Under the pieces are notes generated by a model. The model was given only the letters and a program-made list of their open reading frames with translations, had not been told where the DNA came from and did no database searches. Positions 47,611 to 57,992 of a DNA stretch of 64,000 bases are shown here, one piece after another. Position 1 is the first letter of the stretch. Each line of letters begins with the position of its first letter. This DNA is from Diadophis punctatus similis (taxonomy: Eukaryota; Chordata; Lepidosauria; Squamata; Dipsadidae). Both the position numbers and the translations under genes were made by a program. Where the stretch lies: assembly GCA_023053685.1 (NCBI GenBank), contig JALIGW010000148.1:61001-125000 (forward strand), written 5' to 3'.

Positions 47611-48858
47611 TACAACCCCCCCAAGCACATCCTAGATCTGACCAACCACTGCCTATCCAACACATACTTCATCTATAATGGACAAAAATACAAACAAATG
47701 GAAGGAGCACCCATGGGATCACCCCTCTCACCTGTCATTGCAAACCTCTACATGGAACACTTTGAAACCCAAGCTCTAGAAAAATCTGATCACAAACCCA
47801 AACTCTGGCTCAGATATGTAGACGACACCTTCATAATCTGGCCACACGGGAAAGAAAAACTGGACAACTTCCTCATACACCTCAACAGCCTACACCCCAA
47901 AATACAGTTCACCATGGAAACAGAAGCTAACAATCAACTTCCCTTCCTGGATGTCTTAGTCTACAAGAAATCCAATGGCTCCCTAGGACACACCATCTAC
48001 CAGAAGAAAACACACACTAACCGCTATCTGCACGCACTCTCACACCACCACCCAGCACAGATCAACTCCGTAGCCAAGACACTCATCTCCAGAACAAAAC
48101 GCTTAGCTGACGAACAACACCTAAAAACCGAACTACATACTCTCACTAACGTACTAGCATCCAACGGATTCCAAAGAAATAAGATCACCAACCTAATCCA
48201 TAAAGAAACCCCCACTAAAATCCAAGACAGAGAACAAGAAAACGGCAAAGCCCTCCTCCCATACATAAAAGGCACCACAGACAGAATCAGCAAGATCCTC
48301 CACAAACACAACATCAAGACAGCATTCTGCACAAACCGAAAAATATCCACCATCCTAAGAAACCCCAAAGACAAAATTGAGTTAGAAAATCAAGGAGTAT
48401 ATGAAATTCCATGCACCGCCTGCCCCACCACATACATTGAACAAACCAACAGAAGAATAAGTGCATGCATTGAAGAACACAAGAACACAGTCAAAAAAGA
48501 GGAACCAACTTCTTCCCTGGTCCAACATTTCAAAGCCACAGGACATGAAATCGACTTTAAAAAGACCAGAACCATCGCCAAAACTGAACACTTTAACAAC
48601 AGAATAATCAGAGAAGTCATCGAGATAGAAAAACGCCCACACAGCATGAACAAACGAGATGACACCTCCCGCCTACCAGCCATTTGGAAACCCGCCCTTA
48701 TTGACAAACGAGTCCCTAACACAAAGAATGACACCAGACCCACACTCACGAAAACCACACAGGATGTCACCACCACACATCCACGCAATAAGCAAACCCA
48801 AACCCACACCAATGAGGCACGACCACAAACAGAAGCCATACTACAGCTGCATCATTAG
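47611..48858 (+). CDS. PLE reverse transcriptase C-terminus plus GIY-YIG endonuclease (partial)
   Basis: In-frame coding starts right at the terminal repeat (47611, YNPPKHILDL); the first ATG is at 47698. Residues are numbered from that ATG. RT block NGQKYKQMEGAPMGSPLSP precedes it and continues through residue 12. The catalytic YVDD lies at 40-43 and the LPFLDVLVYK block follows at about 83-92. After a basic linker comes the endonuclease: GVY at 233-235, a C-x-x-C pair (239, 242), and YIEQTNRR from 246. In the family the second motif is normally YIG; here the G is E (248). The C-terminal His of the GHEI block follows. The protein would make a nick and copy the element RNA into DNA in the nucleus. 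The copy lacks the RT N-terminus, so it cannot be autonomous. No intron or upstream promoter is seen. Frame open to TAG at 48856. Confidence 0.9.
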   Translation, partial: YNPPKHILDLTNHCLSNTYFIYNGQKYKQMEGAPMGSPLSPVIANLYMEHFETQALEKSDHKPKLWLRYVDDTFIIWPHGKEKLDNFLIHLNSLHPKIQFTMETEANNQLPFLDVLVYKKSNGSLGHTIYQKKTHTNRYLHALSHHHPAQINSVAKTLISRTKRLADEQHLKTELHTLTNVLASNGFQRNKITNLIHKETPTKIQDREQENGKALLPYIKGTTDRISKILHKHNIKTAFCTNRKISTILRNPKDKIELENQGVYEIPCTACPTTYIEQTNRRISACIEEHKNTVKKEEPTSSLVQHFKATGHEIDFKKTRTIAKTEHFNNRIIREVIEIEKRPHSMNKRDDTSRLPAIWKPALIDKRVPNTKNDTRPTLTKTTQDVTTTHPRNKQTQTHTNEARPQTEAILQLHH

Positions 48859-48989
48859 CCACTTTAAACCCCTCCAATCCATACATGAAGCAAACTGACA
48901 CCCTCCATGAAGATGTGGCACGACCACGAACCAGAAGCCAAACAGCAGCAATGCAGCTCACCAGCTCAAATGCCCCTGCAAGTCAGACC

Positions 48990-49100
48990 AACCTGAGCAC
49001 ACCCCCAGCCAATCAGAGCACAGCTAACCCCCCAGCCAATCAGAGCACAGCCAAGCCCCCAAGCAATCAGAACACACCTCCAACCAATCAGAACACAGCC

Positions 49101-49120
<20 letters not shown>
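48990..49120 (+). repeat. Tandem CCAATCAG-containing 27-bp units
   Basis: Five degenerate units place CCAATCAG or a one-base variant at 49009, 49036, 49063 (GCAATCAG), 49084 and 49111 (CCTATCAG). CCAAT is the NF-Y binding core, so a promoter or enhancer role upstream of the terminal repeat is conceivable. The units also lie in the open frame above. Confidence 0.8.
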
Positions 49121-49589
<469 letters not shown>

Positions 49590-49942
49590 GAAATTAGTAA
49601 ATGAATTCTGCTCAGGAATATTAAATAGAAACGGCAGATTACTATTCAAAGATTTGAACTAACCATAAAGTGAGAAAGAATAAATTATTAAAATCTTCTT
49701 TAAAAGCCTTTTCTTCACTAATTATAGAGCAGGAGTATAAATTTGAGACAGACAAGACACTTGTGTCTTCAGAAAACCTTGAGTGAAGCAAAATGCAGAT
49801 ATAAATGAAAACAAATTTCAGTTTTATTATTGTTCTGATCTCCTCCTACAACTTATTAAGTGCAGTTCTTTGCATATTATGTAAAGACCAGATTGGATCT
49901 TCAGAAGAAAGAAAAAAGCAAGTGCATCTTTGCATAGAAGAG
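49590..49942. other. Unassigned DNA
   Basis: AT-rich, no gene or repeat end recognised. Confidence 0.45.
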
Positions 49943-49950
49943 ACCTAGAC

Positions 49951-50307
49951 CGGGGTGAAATCCAGTAGGTTCTGACAGGTTCTGGAGAACCGGTAGCCAA
50001 AATTTTGAGTAGTTCAGAGAACCAGAAAATACCACCTCTGGCTGGCCCCAGAGTGGGGTGGGAATGGAGATTTTGCAGTATCCTTCCCCTGGAGTGGGGT
50101 GGGAATGGGGATTTTGCAGTATCCTTCCCCCAGGAGTAGGGAGGGAATGGGGATTTTGCAGTATCCTTCCCTGGAGTGGGATGGGAATGGAGTTTTTGCA
50201 GTATCCTTCCCCTGTCACGCCCACTAAGCCACGCCCACCAAGCCACACCATGCCCACCAAGCCACGCCCACAGAGCCAGTAGGAAAAAAATTTGGATTTC
50301 ACCACTG
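49951..50307. mobile_element. hAT-like MITE with internal tandem expansion, 357 bp
   Basis: Ends CGGGGTGAAATCCAG and TTGGATTTCACCACTG are the TIR. Identical ACCTAGAC duplications flank it (49943-49950, 50308-50315). It matches 18720-18921 at both ends. The middle has about four copies of a ~40-bp unit (GGAGTGGGGTGGGAATGG, ATTTTGCAGTATCCTTCCC) where the other copy has one, plus extra CCACGCCCACCAAGC units. Confidence 0.94.
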
Positions 50308-50315
50308 ACCTAGAC

Positions 50316-51882
50316 ACTCTGGTTTCTGAACTGAGACTTCTGAAGAGTCTGGGCTTGCTGGGCTTGAAGAACCAGTTCAACATTCATTGAATTGTTAGAA
50401 TTCTCTGCATGATGCAAAGATAGATAACGAAGTTGCATCCTGCAGATTAAAGTATATCCATATCTGGTCTATTTGTTGATTTGTCATGAATCTGGAATCC
50501 AGAGCGGAATGAGTAGTTTTCTGCAGAACTTTGATGGGGTGAGTTGACAAAGCTTTGATTGAATCACCATTTTGAAACAGTGACCTGCTTAAGCATACCA
50601 AAAGCCATTCATTTATTGGCCTTCTTGATCCTCCACTTTGGATTCATGCACAGATGATCTTTTGATTAATGTGAAACAGTGGCCCAAATTAAATCTGATA
50701 TTTCAGTGACTGTAGGAGATGACCAAGCTGAGCCTGAGGGATGGGTAAAACGTGTCATCAGTCATGAGGCCCTGCGTTCCCACAAGAGATCCAGCCCATC
50801 TTGAATGCCTTCTTAATTCCTGCTCATTTCCCTTGACCATTAGTAGCTCAGATTCTTGTAGACAGCTTAAGCTTGCAATAACTCTTTATACTTATTTGAA
50901 CTGCCTGAATCTCTTGATTTCCCTGGCACTTGACAGTGACCAAGATGATCATTCCAATGATACAAGCAACCTATTGGATTGGTGCCACTTTGCATACAAC
51001 ATGGGTATCTTGTTTTAACTCATTCAAGTTGGAAGAGTTCTAATGTTCCCTTGTTTAGAGTTCAAAATCTTCCATTATAATAAATTCCATTATAATAAAT
51101 AGCTCAAGAACTTTGATGAATGTCAGAAAGGGTTTCCCCCCCCCCCCAAAAAAAAGAAAGTGACACTTTTTCATTTATATTCTTATAAAACATGGTGAAG
51201 AAAAGGTTGGAGAGCAAAGAAGGAGAGCATTGGTCTCAATAATTGACCAATTTCATACAGTATCAAGAACATGAATAAATCTTTTTTTTTTTACCTTAGG
51301 TTCCTTCCCAAATAGATATAAGAAGACAATTTATGGCTGCCTTATCTACTTGAGTAGTTTTAGGGCTTATTTTAAGGGAAATATTAGTCAGTTATTATCT
51401 TCTGCTTTTTCCCCATCCAGAATAACCAACAGCTGATTGTTGTTGTCCCTGAGGAAGGGGCAGCTTTTATTATTCCTTATTCTTCCTTACTAGCAAGCCT
51501 TTCCTTTACACAAAAACCCATGAAACTATTTGCATGCAGATAGCTCATTATGGAATCCATTTACACTTCAAATTCCATTTCACTGGGTCCCAAAACAAAA
51601 ACAGTTACGGTCATTGAAATAAAAGAAACAATCCCATTATATCAGAATTTCAGAAAGCATCATTCAAAAAAAAAAATTCTTACCAGTCTATTTTTGAGCA
51701 AAACAAGCTAAGGACCCACTGAAAAAGATGTGAAGGCACACAGAACTAAATATAAGCCTGCACTGACCTCTATGAAATTTGGCATAATAAGTTTCTGTAA
51801 ATTTCATCCTAACGTTTTTGAAAAAATGACCTAATCATATTATAGCCTGTAATTTTTTTCCCTTCAACTTAATAATGGGAGG
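50316..51882. other. Long unassigned stretch
   Basis: Contains a C12/A9 run near 51137-51155 and no recognisable transposon. The 88-codon frame at 50752-51018 has no motif or splice context I trust. Confidence 0.45.
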
Positions 51883-52090
51883 GCAATAACAATAGCATTA
51901 TATACTGCCCTATCGTACTTTACAGCATTCTCTGGCCGGTGGGCAATGTCAGCATATTACCGAAAACAAATTGGGTCCTGATTTTACCAACCTTGGAAGG
52001 ATGGAAGGGTGAGATCAGTTTTGAACTCCTGGCTGTGGGCAGAGTTAGCCTGCAATGCTGCATTCAAACAGCTGCACCACCAGGTCCCTC
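51883..52090 (-). mobile_element. tRNA-derived SINE, minus strand
   Basis: Complement order of the same family: AATAACAATAGC tail, TATATACTGCCCTATCG, GGAAGGATGGAAGGGTGAG, and a head near 52050-52088 in complement (GGTGCAGCTG...). More diverged than the other copies. Confidence 0.7.
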
Positions 52091-52205
52091 TCCCTCTTCC
52101 TCCCTCCCTCCCTCTCTCTCTCTCTCCCTCCCTCCCCCTCTCCTCCCCTCTATCCTTCCCCCCTCTATCCCTTTCCCCCTCTCCCCCTCTCTTTCCCCCC
52201 TCTCC
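52084..52205. repeat. CT-rich low-complexity block
   Basis: Irregular CCCT/CTCT/CCCC pyrimidine tract directly after the SINE head. Not a clean tandem array. Confidence 0.85.
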
Positions 52206-52860
52206 TTGCAGTACTCTGATATTCCTAGCAACAGACAGTCCTCATTTATTAACTGTGTCTGACCATTTCCCCCTATTTTTGCACCCTCACAAAGCATAGA
52301 GATTGCTTAAACAAGCTATCTCTTCCTGAGCTGCCTTTCTCTGCACAGGAGCATTTCCCTAAAAAATGCTAACTACAAATTAAGCTCTCTGAACTTAATT
52401 AGTTAATTAGAACCTTCTGGCTGCTTGACCGGCTATGGGAAACTGACAACATCCAAATCAGTTTCCAGTGTAAGGCTTTCTTTGGCTCCTGAGTAGCCAC
52501 AGTTCTTTCAAAGTGTACTATCCATTGTGTGTCTGCTTATTCTCTTGTAATCCTTCTCTCTCCAATGTATGTAAAGGCAAACATTAATTTGCTTCTTGCT
52601 AATTATTTCAGTGTTGGGGTGAGCATTTTAAAGGAGAGAATGGTGAAAGCTTATGAGGGGCCTTTGTCTAATCCAAGGATTAGACACATTACAGCATAGC
52701 AAATCTATACACTATGGTTTATTGTTGCACACACCTCACCCAACAATAGGGGAAGGTATGTTCTCAGTAAACTCCCTGCTTCTAGAACTTTGCAAGGTGT
52801 TGTTGTCATGTAAATATGTCTTTTAATCCTTTATATTCAGTTCAGATAACAGTCTCAAAG
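52206..52860. other. Unassigned DNA
   Basis: No gene or repeat end recognised. Confidence 0.45.
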
Positions 52861-53118
52861 TGTTAAATAGTGGGAATTGACCACAGGAGACAGACTTCTA
52901 AACAGCTCTTTTATTTAGCACAACTCATTTCAACCAGCAAAAGACAGACTGACAGCTTGCTATTTTATAGAGTGTTGTCAGATGTAACAGCCAATGGCAT
53001 TCGAGTATTCTCCCGCTCAAATGCTGGACCTGGGTGAAACCATGTAGCTATAGGTAGAACATAACACAAAGTCTATACAGTAGGATACAACCTTTGCCAT
53101 TTTCCGAGCATTCTAACA
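52861..53118 (-). mobile_element. Probable solo LTR, minus strand
   Basis: Plus-strand ends TGTTAAATAG and GCATTCTAACA give TG...CA. Read on the minus strand a TATA box (TCTATAAAATAGC, near 52962-52975) precedes an AAATAAAAGAGC signal (near 52905-52918) at the distance normal for an R region. No 5-bp duplication matched, so the borders are provisional. About 258 bp, shorter than the LTRs at 9030 and 45421 and unlike them in sequence. Confidence 0.6.
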
Positions 53119-53186
53119 CTACTTGGGATGAGGTGTTCCTTCAGTGTGGCTGTTCCTATTTCTAGTTTCTACTAAGCCTCTGACAA

Positions 53187-53712
53187 AGAATAACAGAATA
53201 ACAGAGTTGGAAGTGTCTTTAGTCCAACCCCCTGCTCAAGCAGGAAATTCTATACCATTTCAGACAAATGGTTTTACAATCTCTTCTTGAAAATGCTCAG
53301 TATTGGAGCACCCATAATTTCTGGAGGCAAGTTGTTCCATTGATTAATTCTTCTAAGTTTCAGGAAATTTCTTCTTAGTTCTAGGTTGGTTCTCACCTTG
53401 ATTAGTTTCCATCCATTGCTTCTTCTCCAGCCTTTAGAGTATAGGTTGACCCTGTCTTCTTTGTGGCAGCCCTTTAGATATTGGAACGCTGCTATCATGT
53501 TACCCTAGTCCTTCTTTTCATTAAACTAGACATGCCCAATTCCTGCAACCATTCTTTGTATGCTTTAGCCTTCAGTCTCCTAATCATTTTTGTTGCTCTT
53601 CTCTGCATCCTTTCTAGAGTTTCAACATCTTATTAATATCATGGAGACCAAAACTGGATGCAATATTCCAAGTGTGATCTTATCAAGGCATTTAAAGTCC
53701 AAAGCTCCATGG
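53187..53712 (-). mobile_element. CR1 LINE 3' region with decayed ORF2 end
   Basis: Reading leftward on the minus strand are the longer CR1 block (KWIQF-like text in complement near 53640-53700), RRNFLKLRRINQWNNLPPEI (about 53360-53310) and FKKRL. The 3' UTR ends in an ATTCT-like tail at 53187. Frames are broken upstream of about 53500. It extends further into ORF2 than the copy at 12475. Confidence 0.8.
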
Positions 53713-54264
53713 TCTAGGCAGGACTCCCACCAGAACATGTGCTTGCTTTAGTTTGTGGTTTTGGCAGTTGAATGAAAGTTCTCTTTGACTTCTTATAATA
53801 GCTGTCAATCTCCAGATGTCGCCTTTGCTTCCTCATCTGTATGCCATTTGCCTTCATCTTTCCTGATACACACAACTCTCCCCACTCTGTCTTAGCATTT
53901 TATTTTTTAAGTTAAGAGTTACCTCTGGACATGAGTTGAAACCTTCCAGCTGTTCGGACTCAGCTACCTCTTTGGGGTTGTATCCTCCTGCAGTAAGTAT
54001 ATTCAGGGACAATTTCTTAATAAACTCTTTCCAAGATTTATTGCCATCCTGGCATGTCTCTTAGCGTTCACATTTTTTGGAATCCTTCCTGCAATTCTTA
54101 ATTAAGTGTTGACACACAGATTAATGGCAACCTGCATATAATCTGCTCTTATTTTCACTATGTTATTTACCCCATACCAAGATATCCCCAGAGAGAAAGA
54201 GAAAAAGCCCACTTCAGCTGATGGAAAGAGCAAGAAGCAAAGGAAAATGGAAGTAAAATCATAA
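53713..54264. other. Unassigned DNA
   Basis: No recognisable element. Confidence 0.4.
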
Positions 54265-54333
54265 GCAGTCGCTAAAGTTTAATAACTGAGTTACCAGTAC
54301 CAATTATGGTCGCTAAATGAGAACTACCTGTAT
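54265..54333. mobile_element. End fragment of the TA-flanked GGTAGTCC family
   Basis: GGTCGCTAAATGAGAACTAC followed by CTGTATAG resembles the right end of the element at 59772-60153. Only about 65 bp is left. Confidence 0.45.
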
Positions 54334-54447
54334 AGATCTATCACAGGATCTGAATATCTTTTCTAAGGCTTTCCTGGCTATTTTATCATGAATATCTGTG
54401 GCCTATTTCTTGATTGCCTGTTCCGTTACTATTGATAGTTGATATTG

Positions 54448-54694
54448 ATGAGCCCTGGTTGTGCAGTGGTTAGAACGCAGTACTGCAGGCTACTTCTGCT
54501 GACTGACCACTGCCGCCAGTTTGGCAGTTCAATTCTCACTGGCTCAAGATTGACTCAGCCTTCCATCCTTCTGAGGTCGGTAAAATGAGAACCCAGATTG
54601 TTGTTGGGGGAAATATGCTGACTCTGCAAACTGCTTAGAGAGGGCTGCAAAGCACTGTGAAGTGGTATATAAGTCTAAGTGCTATTGCTATCCT
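54448..54694 (+). mobile_element. tRNA-derived SINE inside the RTE LINE, plus strand
   Basis: Head GGTTGTGCAGTGGTTAGAAC (A box) and GGCAGTTCAATTCTC (B box); body ends GTGGTATATAAGTCTAAGTG with a (GCTATT)n tail. Confidence 0.82.
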
Positions 54695-54762
54695 AAGAGG
54701 CAGAAGTTATTCACCACTTTCATATCTTCATTGTCAGTTCTAAGGTTGGTTGTTCTCTCTGT

Positions 54763-55018
54763 TTATTTATTTATTATTTATTTTGTGAGATTTATATACC
54801 GCCTCACAGTGCAAGCACTCTCTAAGCGGTTTACACCATTAAGCAATGTATATTTACATTGCCCCCAACAATCTGGGTCTTCATTTTACCTACCTCGGAA
54901 GGATGGAAGGCTGAGTCAACCTTGAGCCGGTGAGATTTGAACCGCTGACCTGCGGATCACAGTCAGCTAAAGTGGCCTGCAGTACTACCTCTAACCGCTG
55001 CACCACCTCGGCTCTGTT
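54763..55018 (-). mobile_element. tRNA-derived SINE inside the RTE LINE, minus strand
   Basis: Starts with a (TTTA)n tail, then ATATACCGCCTCACAGTGC, GCGGTTTACACC and GGATGGAAGGCTGAGTCAAC. The head is in complement near 54985-55015 (GCACCACCTCGGCTCT). The body contains GTGAGATTTGAACCGCTGACC, the complement B-box region. Closest to the subtype at 20359. Confidence 0.84.
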
Positions 55019-55340
55019 GTCATTAGTGTGGTCTTCTTTATATGTTATTTTATTCCATTTTACTAGACCTTGCAAATTATTTGCATTATTTGCTATTAGT
55101 GTAGTGTCAGCAGTATAGGAAGGTTATTGATATTTCTTCCAATTTTAAAACCATGCCAATCTTCTTCCAATTCAACTTCTCTTAATGTAAATTCTGCCTA
55201 TAGATTGAATAAATAAAGGGAGGGTGTGAATCTGTGTTCCTCTCCTTTGCAAACCTAGAGCCAGTTATTTTCACCATGTTCTGTCCATCCTGTGCCTTCC
55301 TCACCTGTATATAAGTTTTCCACAAGGACAATAAGAATTA

Positions 55341-55856
55341 AGATAGTTCTAATAAAAGGTCTCATCATCCTGTATAGTTCATTCCTAAATTATAAGCTTC
55401 TTCGCAAACTAGGAAGAATGTTAATTATCTGTATATTTCATTTTGGCAGAAAGAAATTGCCAATACTTATGATTCCATTTGCATTTTCCTTGCTGTTGGT
55501 ATGGCTGATCTACATTATTCCTAATTGCATTCTTTCTCGAAGAGACAATTCTACTAATATTAATAATGCACGCAATGTATTAAGATCTAAGGAAACATTT
55601 CCTTTAATTACACACCAATTCAGTCTTATTTGGTGCTTTTCAAAAGCTTTCAGCTAACAATTGCACAATTTTAGTACAATAATGGAATCTTAGCAATGCT
55701 ACAGTTGTGTTAAATATTTGCTACAAAGCTAACGTATTTTATACATTGGTCTGATCATCAACATCGTCTCCACTACTTATTTCCATGTTGTTGTTCTGAA
55801 CTTTCCTTCGCTCAAGATCATTTTCTTCCTTCTGTTTTGCTTTGTCTGACACCAGC
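55341..55856. other. Unassigned; 121-codon open frame judged chance
   Basis: A plus-strand hydrophobic frame (55292-55657) overlaps the antisense of the RTE LINE at its start and has no signal peptide or domain I recognise. Possibly more decayed LINE. Confidence 0.35.
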
Positions 55857-55913
55857 ATGGGGCTGGACTAGAAGTCCTCTAAGGTCCCTTCCAACTGTTA
55901 TTCTGTTATCATG
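55857..55913 (+). mobile_element. CR1 3' terminus
   Basis: GGCTGGACTAGAAGTCCTCT then AAGGTCCCTTCCAACTGTTA and an ATTCTG tail. Confidence 0.7.
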
Positions 55914-56110
55914 GACTGGAGGCACAGGAGCATAGTGACTTGCGTGGTTAGGTCTCTGGGTTGGAAGTTAGCAAGCCTGCGTTGAGACCCAAATGCTGCC
56001 ATGGGGCAGGGTGAGCTCCCATCCTTTGCTCCAGCTCCTGCCAAGGTGATGAAAGGAGCTCCCAACTAGGTATCCCCTGGGCAATGATGATGTCATTGGT
56101 TAATCCTTTC
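55914..56110 (+). mobile_element. Possible tRNA-derived SINE
   Basis: GTGACTTGCGTGGTTAGGTC could be an A box and GCGTTGAGACCC a B box about 40 bp later. The downstream body matches no other copy in the window, and no tail is clear. Confidence 0.35.
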
Positions 56111-56318
56111 AACCTGGAAGTGCCTTGGTGCTTCTGACATGAGTGTGATGCAATGGACTGGAGGCTAAAACATATAGTGAGTTGGGTGTGTCTAGTTTAA
56201 TGAAAAGAAGAACTAGGGATAACATGATAGCAATATTCCAATATGTAAGGGGCTGCTACAAAGAAGAGGAAGGTCAACCTATTCTCCAAGATACCTGAAG
56301 GCAGAACAAGAAACAATG

Positions 56319-57318
56319 TGTGCTGATAGACTAGAGCAGTGGTTCCCAACCTTTCTAATGCCACAACCCCTTAATATAGTTCCTCATGTTGTGGTGACCC
56401 CCAACCATAAAATTATTTTTGTTGCTACTTCATAATTGTAATTTTGCTACTGTTATGAATCGTAATGTAAATATCTAATATGCAGGATGTATTTTTATTG
56501 TTACAAATTGAACATAATTAAAGCATAGCGATTAATCACAAAAACAATATGTAATTATGCCAGTCGTTGACTGGCCGTTCCCTCCCGTGACTCCCTTTCC
56601 CTTCGACACCAGCAGGAAGAAACTGCCTCTGCCAGCAGGAGACAGGGGTGGCCACAGATGTCTTAAGCACCGCCTTGCACAATCTTGCGATGCCCCGCCC
56701 CTTAGCTGATGCCTTCAAAGCTCGGCACCAGGCGTCACAAACTCCTCTCGCCGAATGGCACCTCTCCCGACCAATTGGAGGGCTCGGGCGAGTTGAACCG
56801 ATATGGCCAGGCTTGTGGCAGTGGGGGGGGGAGCTGAGGATGCCGGGCGACCCCTGGGAAATGGTCGTTCAACCCCCAAAGGGGTCCCGACCCCCAGGTT
56901 GGGAACCGCTGGACTAGAGGGATATTTAGCTCAGCTTAGGAGCTGTTTCTTTAAGAGATTGCATTAGGGGAATGTAGCTGGAGATTGCACTCTGGGTAAT
57001 ATAGTCCGTGACATGTGATTCCATCTGTGTGCTCTTATTGGCCATCAAGCTATACCTAGGCTGCTGGGTAATTGTGCCATGCTCTCCAACAGCCATTTTA
57101 AAGTCTTATAAAGAGCCATGCAGCAGCCTGCAGATGGGAGAAATGAATTTCTTTTCACCTACGTGCAATGGAACATATTATGAATATATATTCTCTGAAG
57201 AACCTCAACTTGAATATGTAAGTCTATGAGGATACCGGACAATAAATGTAATCTGTATGTTTACCCATTTGCGTGGAGTTTATCTGACTGAGAAAAGCAC
57301 TAAGCTTGGACCAGAACA
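56319..57318 (+). mobile_element. Solo LTR inside CR1, itself holding a hAT element
   Basis: Begins TGTGCTGATAG and ends GGACCAGAACA (TG...CA). CAATG repeats flank it at 56314-56318 and 57319-57323. A TATAAAG box lies near 57106 and AATAAA near 57241. Net length without the inner hAT element and its duplication is about 417 bp. The ...CAGAACA ending is shared with the LTRs at 9030 and 45421. Confidence 0.88.
56337..56911. mobile_element. hAT-like element, 575 bp, perfect 8-bp duplication
   Basis: TIRs CAGTGGTTCCCAACCT and AGGTTGGGAACCGCTG with subterminal CCACAACCCCTTA and AAGGGGTCCCGACC. Identical GACTAGAG duplications flank it (56329-56336, 56912-56919). The right half is GC-rich. No transposase. 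Confidence 0.95.
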
Positions 57319-57754
57319 CAATGGATGGAAGCTAATCAAAGAGAGAACCAACTTAGAAAAAAGAAAGAAAATTCCTGACAGTGAGAACAATTAATCAGTG
57401 GAACAATTTGCCTTCAGAAGTGGTCGGTGCTCTATAACTGGACATTTTAAAGAAGAGATTGCACAGCCCTTTGTCCGGAATGGTATAGGGTTTCCTGCTT
57501 GAGCAAGGGATTGGACTAGAAGACCTCCAAGGTCCCTTCCAATTCTGTTATTCCAGTATTTCATCTTAATTACCCATACATCATGGCTATGATGATCAAT
57601 GTGATTTTGTTTATCAGCCATTACAAATGTGGGGTAGCTTTGATATTTTTTAATAATATTATCTATAGAACCCCAGCCATAGATGACAGTCACAAGAGCC
57701 AACATTGCTGAAAATAGAAAAAAAATAATGCCATGAAGAATAATATCAATATTA

Positions 57755-57992
57755 AGAGCCATGGTGGCACAGTGGTTAGAGTGCAGCACTGCAGGCTACT
57801 TCTGCTGATCACTGGCTGCCAGCAGTTTGGCAGTTCGAGTTTCACCAGCTCAAGGTTGACTCAGCCTTTCATCCTTCCAAGGTCAGTAAATCAAGGACCC
57901 AGGTTGTTGGGGGCAATATGCTGGCTCTGTAAACCGCTTAGAGAGGGCTGTAAAGCACCGTGAAGTGGTATATAAGTCTAAGTGCTATTGCT
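57755..57992 (+). mobile_element. tRNA-derived SINE, plus strand
   Basis: Head GGTGGCACAGTGGTTAGAGT, B box GGCAGTTCGAGTTTC, body to AAGTGGTATATAAGTCTAAG and a short GCTATTGCT tail. One of the best-preserved copies. Confidence 0.85.

Larger units (their letters stand above)
54340..55340 (-). pseudogene. RTE/BovB-like LINE, reverse transcriptase region, with two SINE insertions
   Basis: Between and beyond the two SINEs, the minus strand carries text of the RT region. In shifting frames one can read an FNL-x-AEFTLRE piece (about 55210-55185) and GFKIGRNINNLP (about 55160-55120), just before where the YADD box should be. That box is lost here (ILLTL). Left of the SINEs, CCTAAGAGGCAGAAGTTATT and TTCTAAGGTTGGTTGTTCTC continue the same element. 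Several stops; dead. Confidence 0.65.
56190..57556 (+). mobile_element. CR1 LINE 3' region interrupted by a nested LTR
   Basis: The left part (56190-56318) has AAGAAGAACTAGGGATAACA and GGTCAACCTATTCTCCAAGA. The right part (57319-57556) continues ORF2 (TNLEKRKKIPDSENN-like, then an NQWNNLPSEV-like region) and ends with GGATTGGACTAGAAGACCTC and the ATTCC tail. The two parts are consecutive pieces of one CR1 copy, separated by the LTR with CAATG target duplications. Confidence 0.82.

Noticed and set aside
48024..48839. Minus-strand ORFs of 86-149 codons opposite the PLE frame
   Set aside because: Antisense shadows of the RT/GIY-YIG coding sequence.
55292..55657. 121-codon hydrophobic plus-strand ORF
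   Set aside because: Starts antisense to an RTE LINE remnant and lacks a signal peptide or recognised motif.
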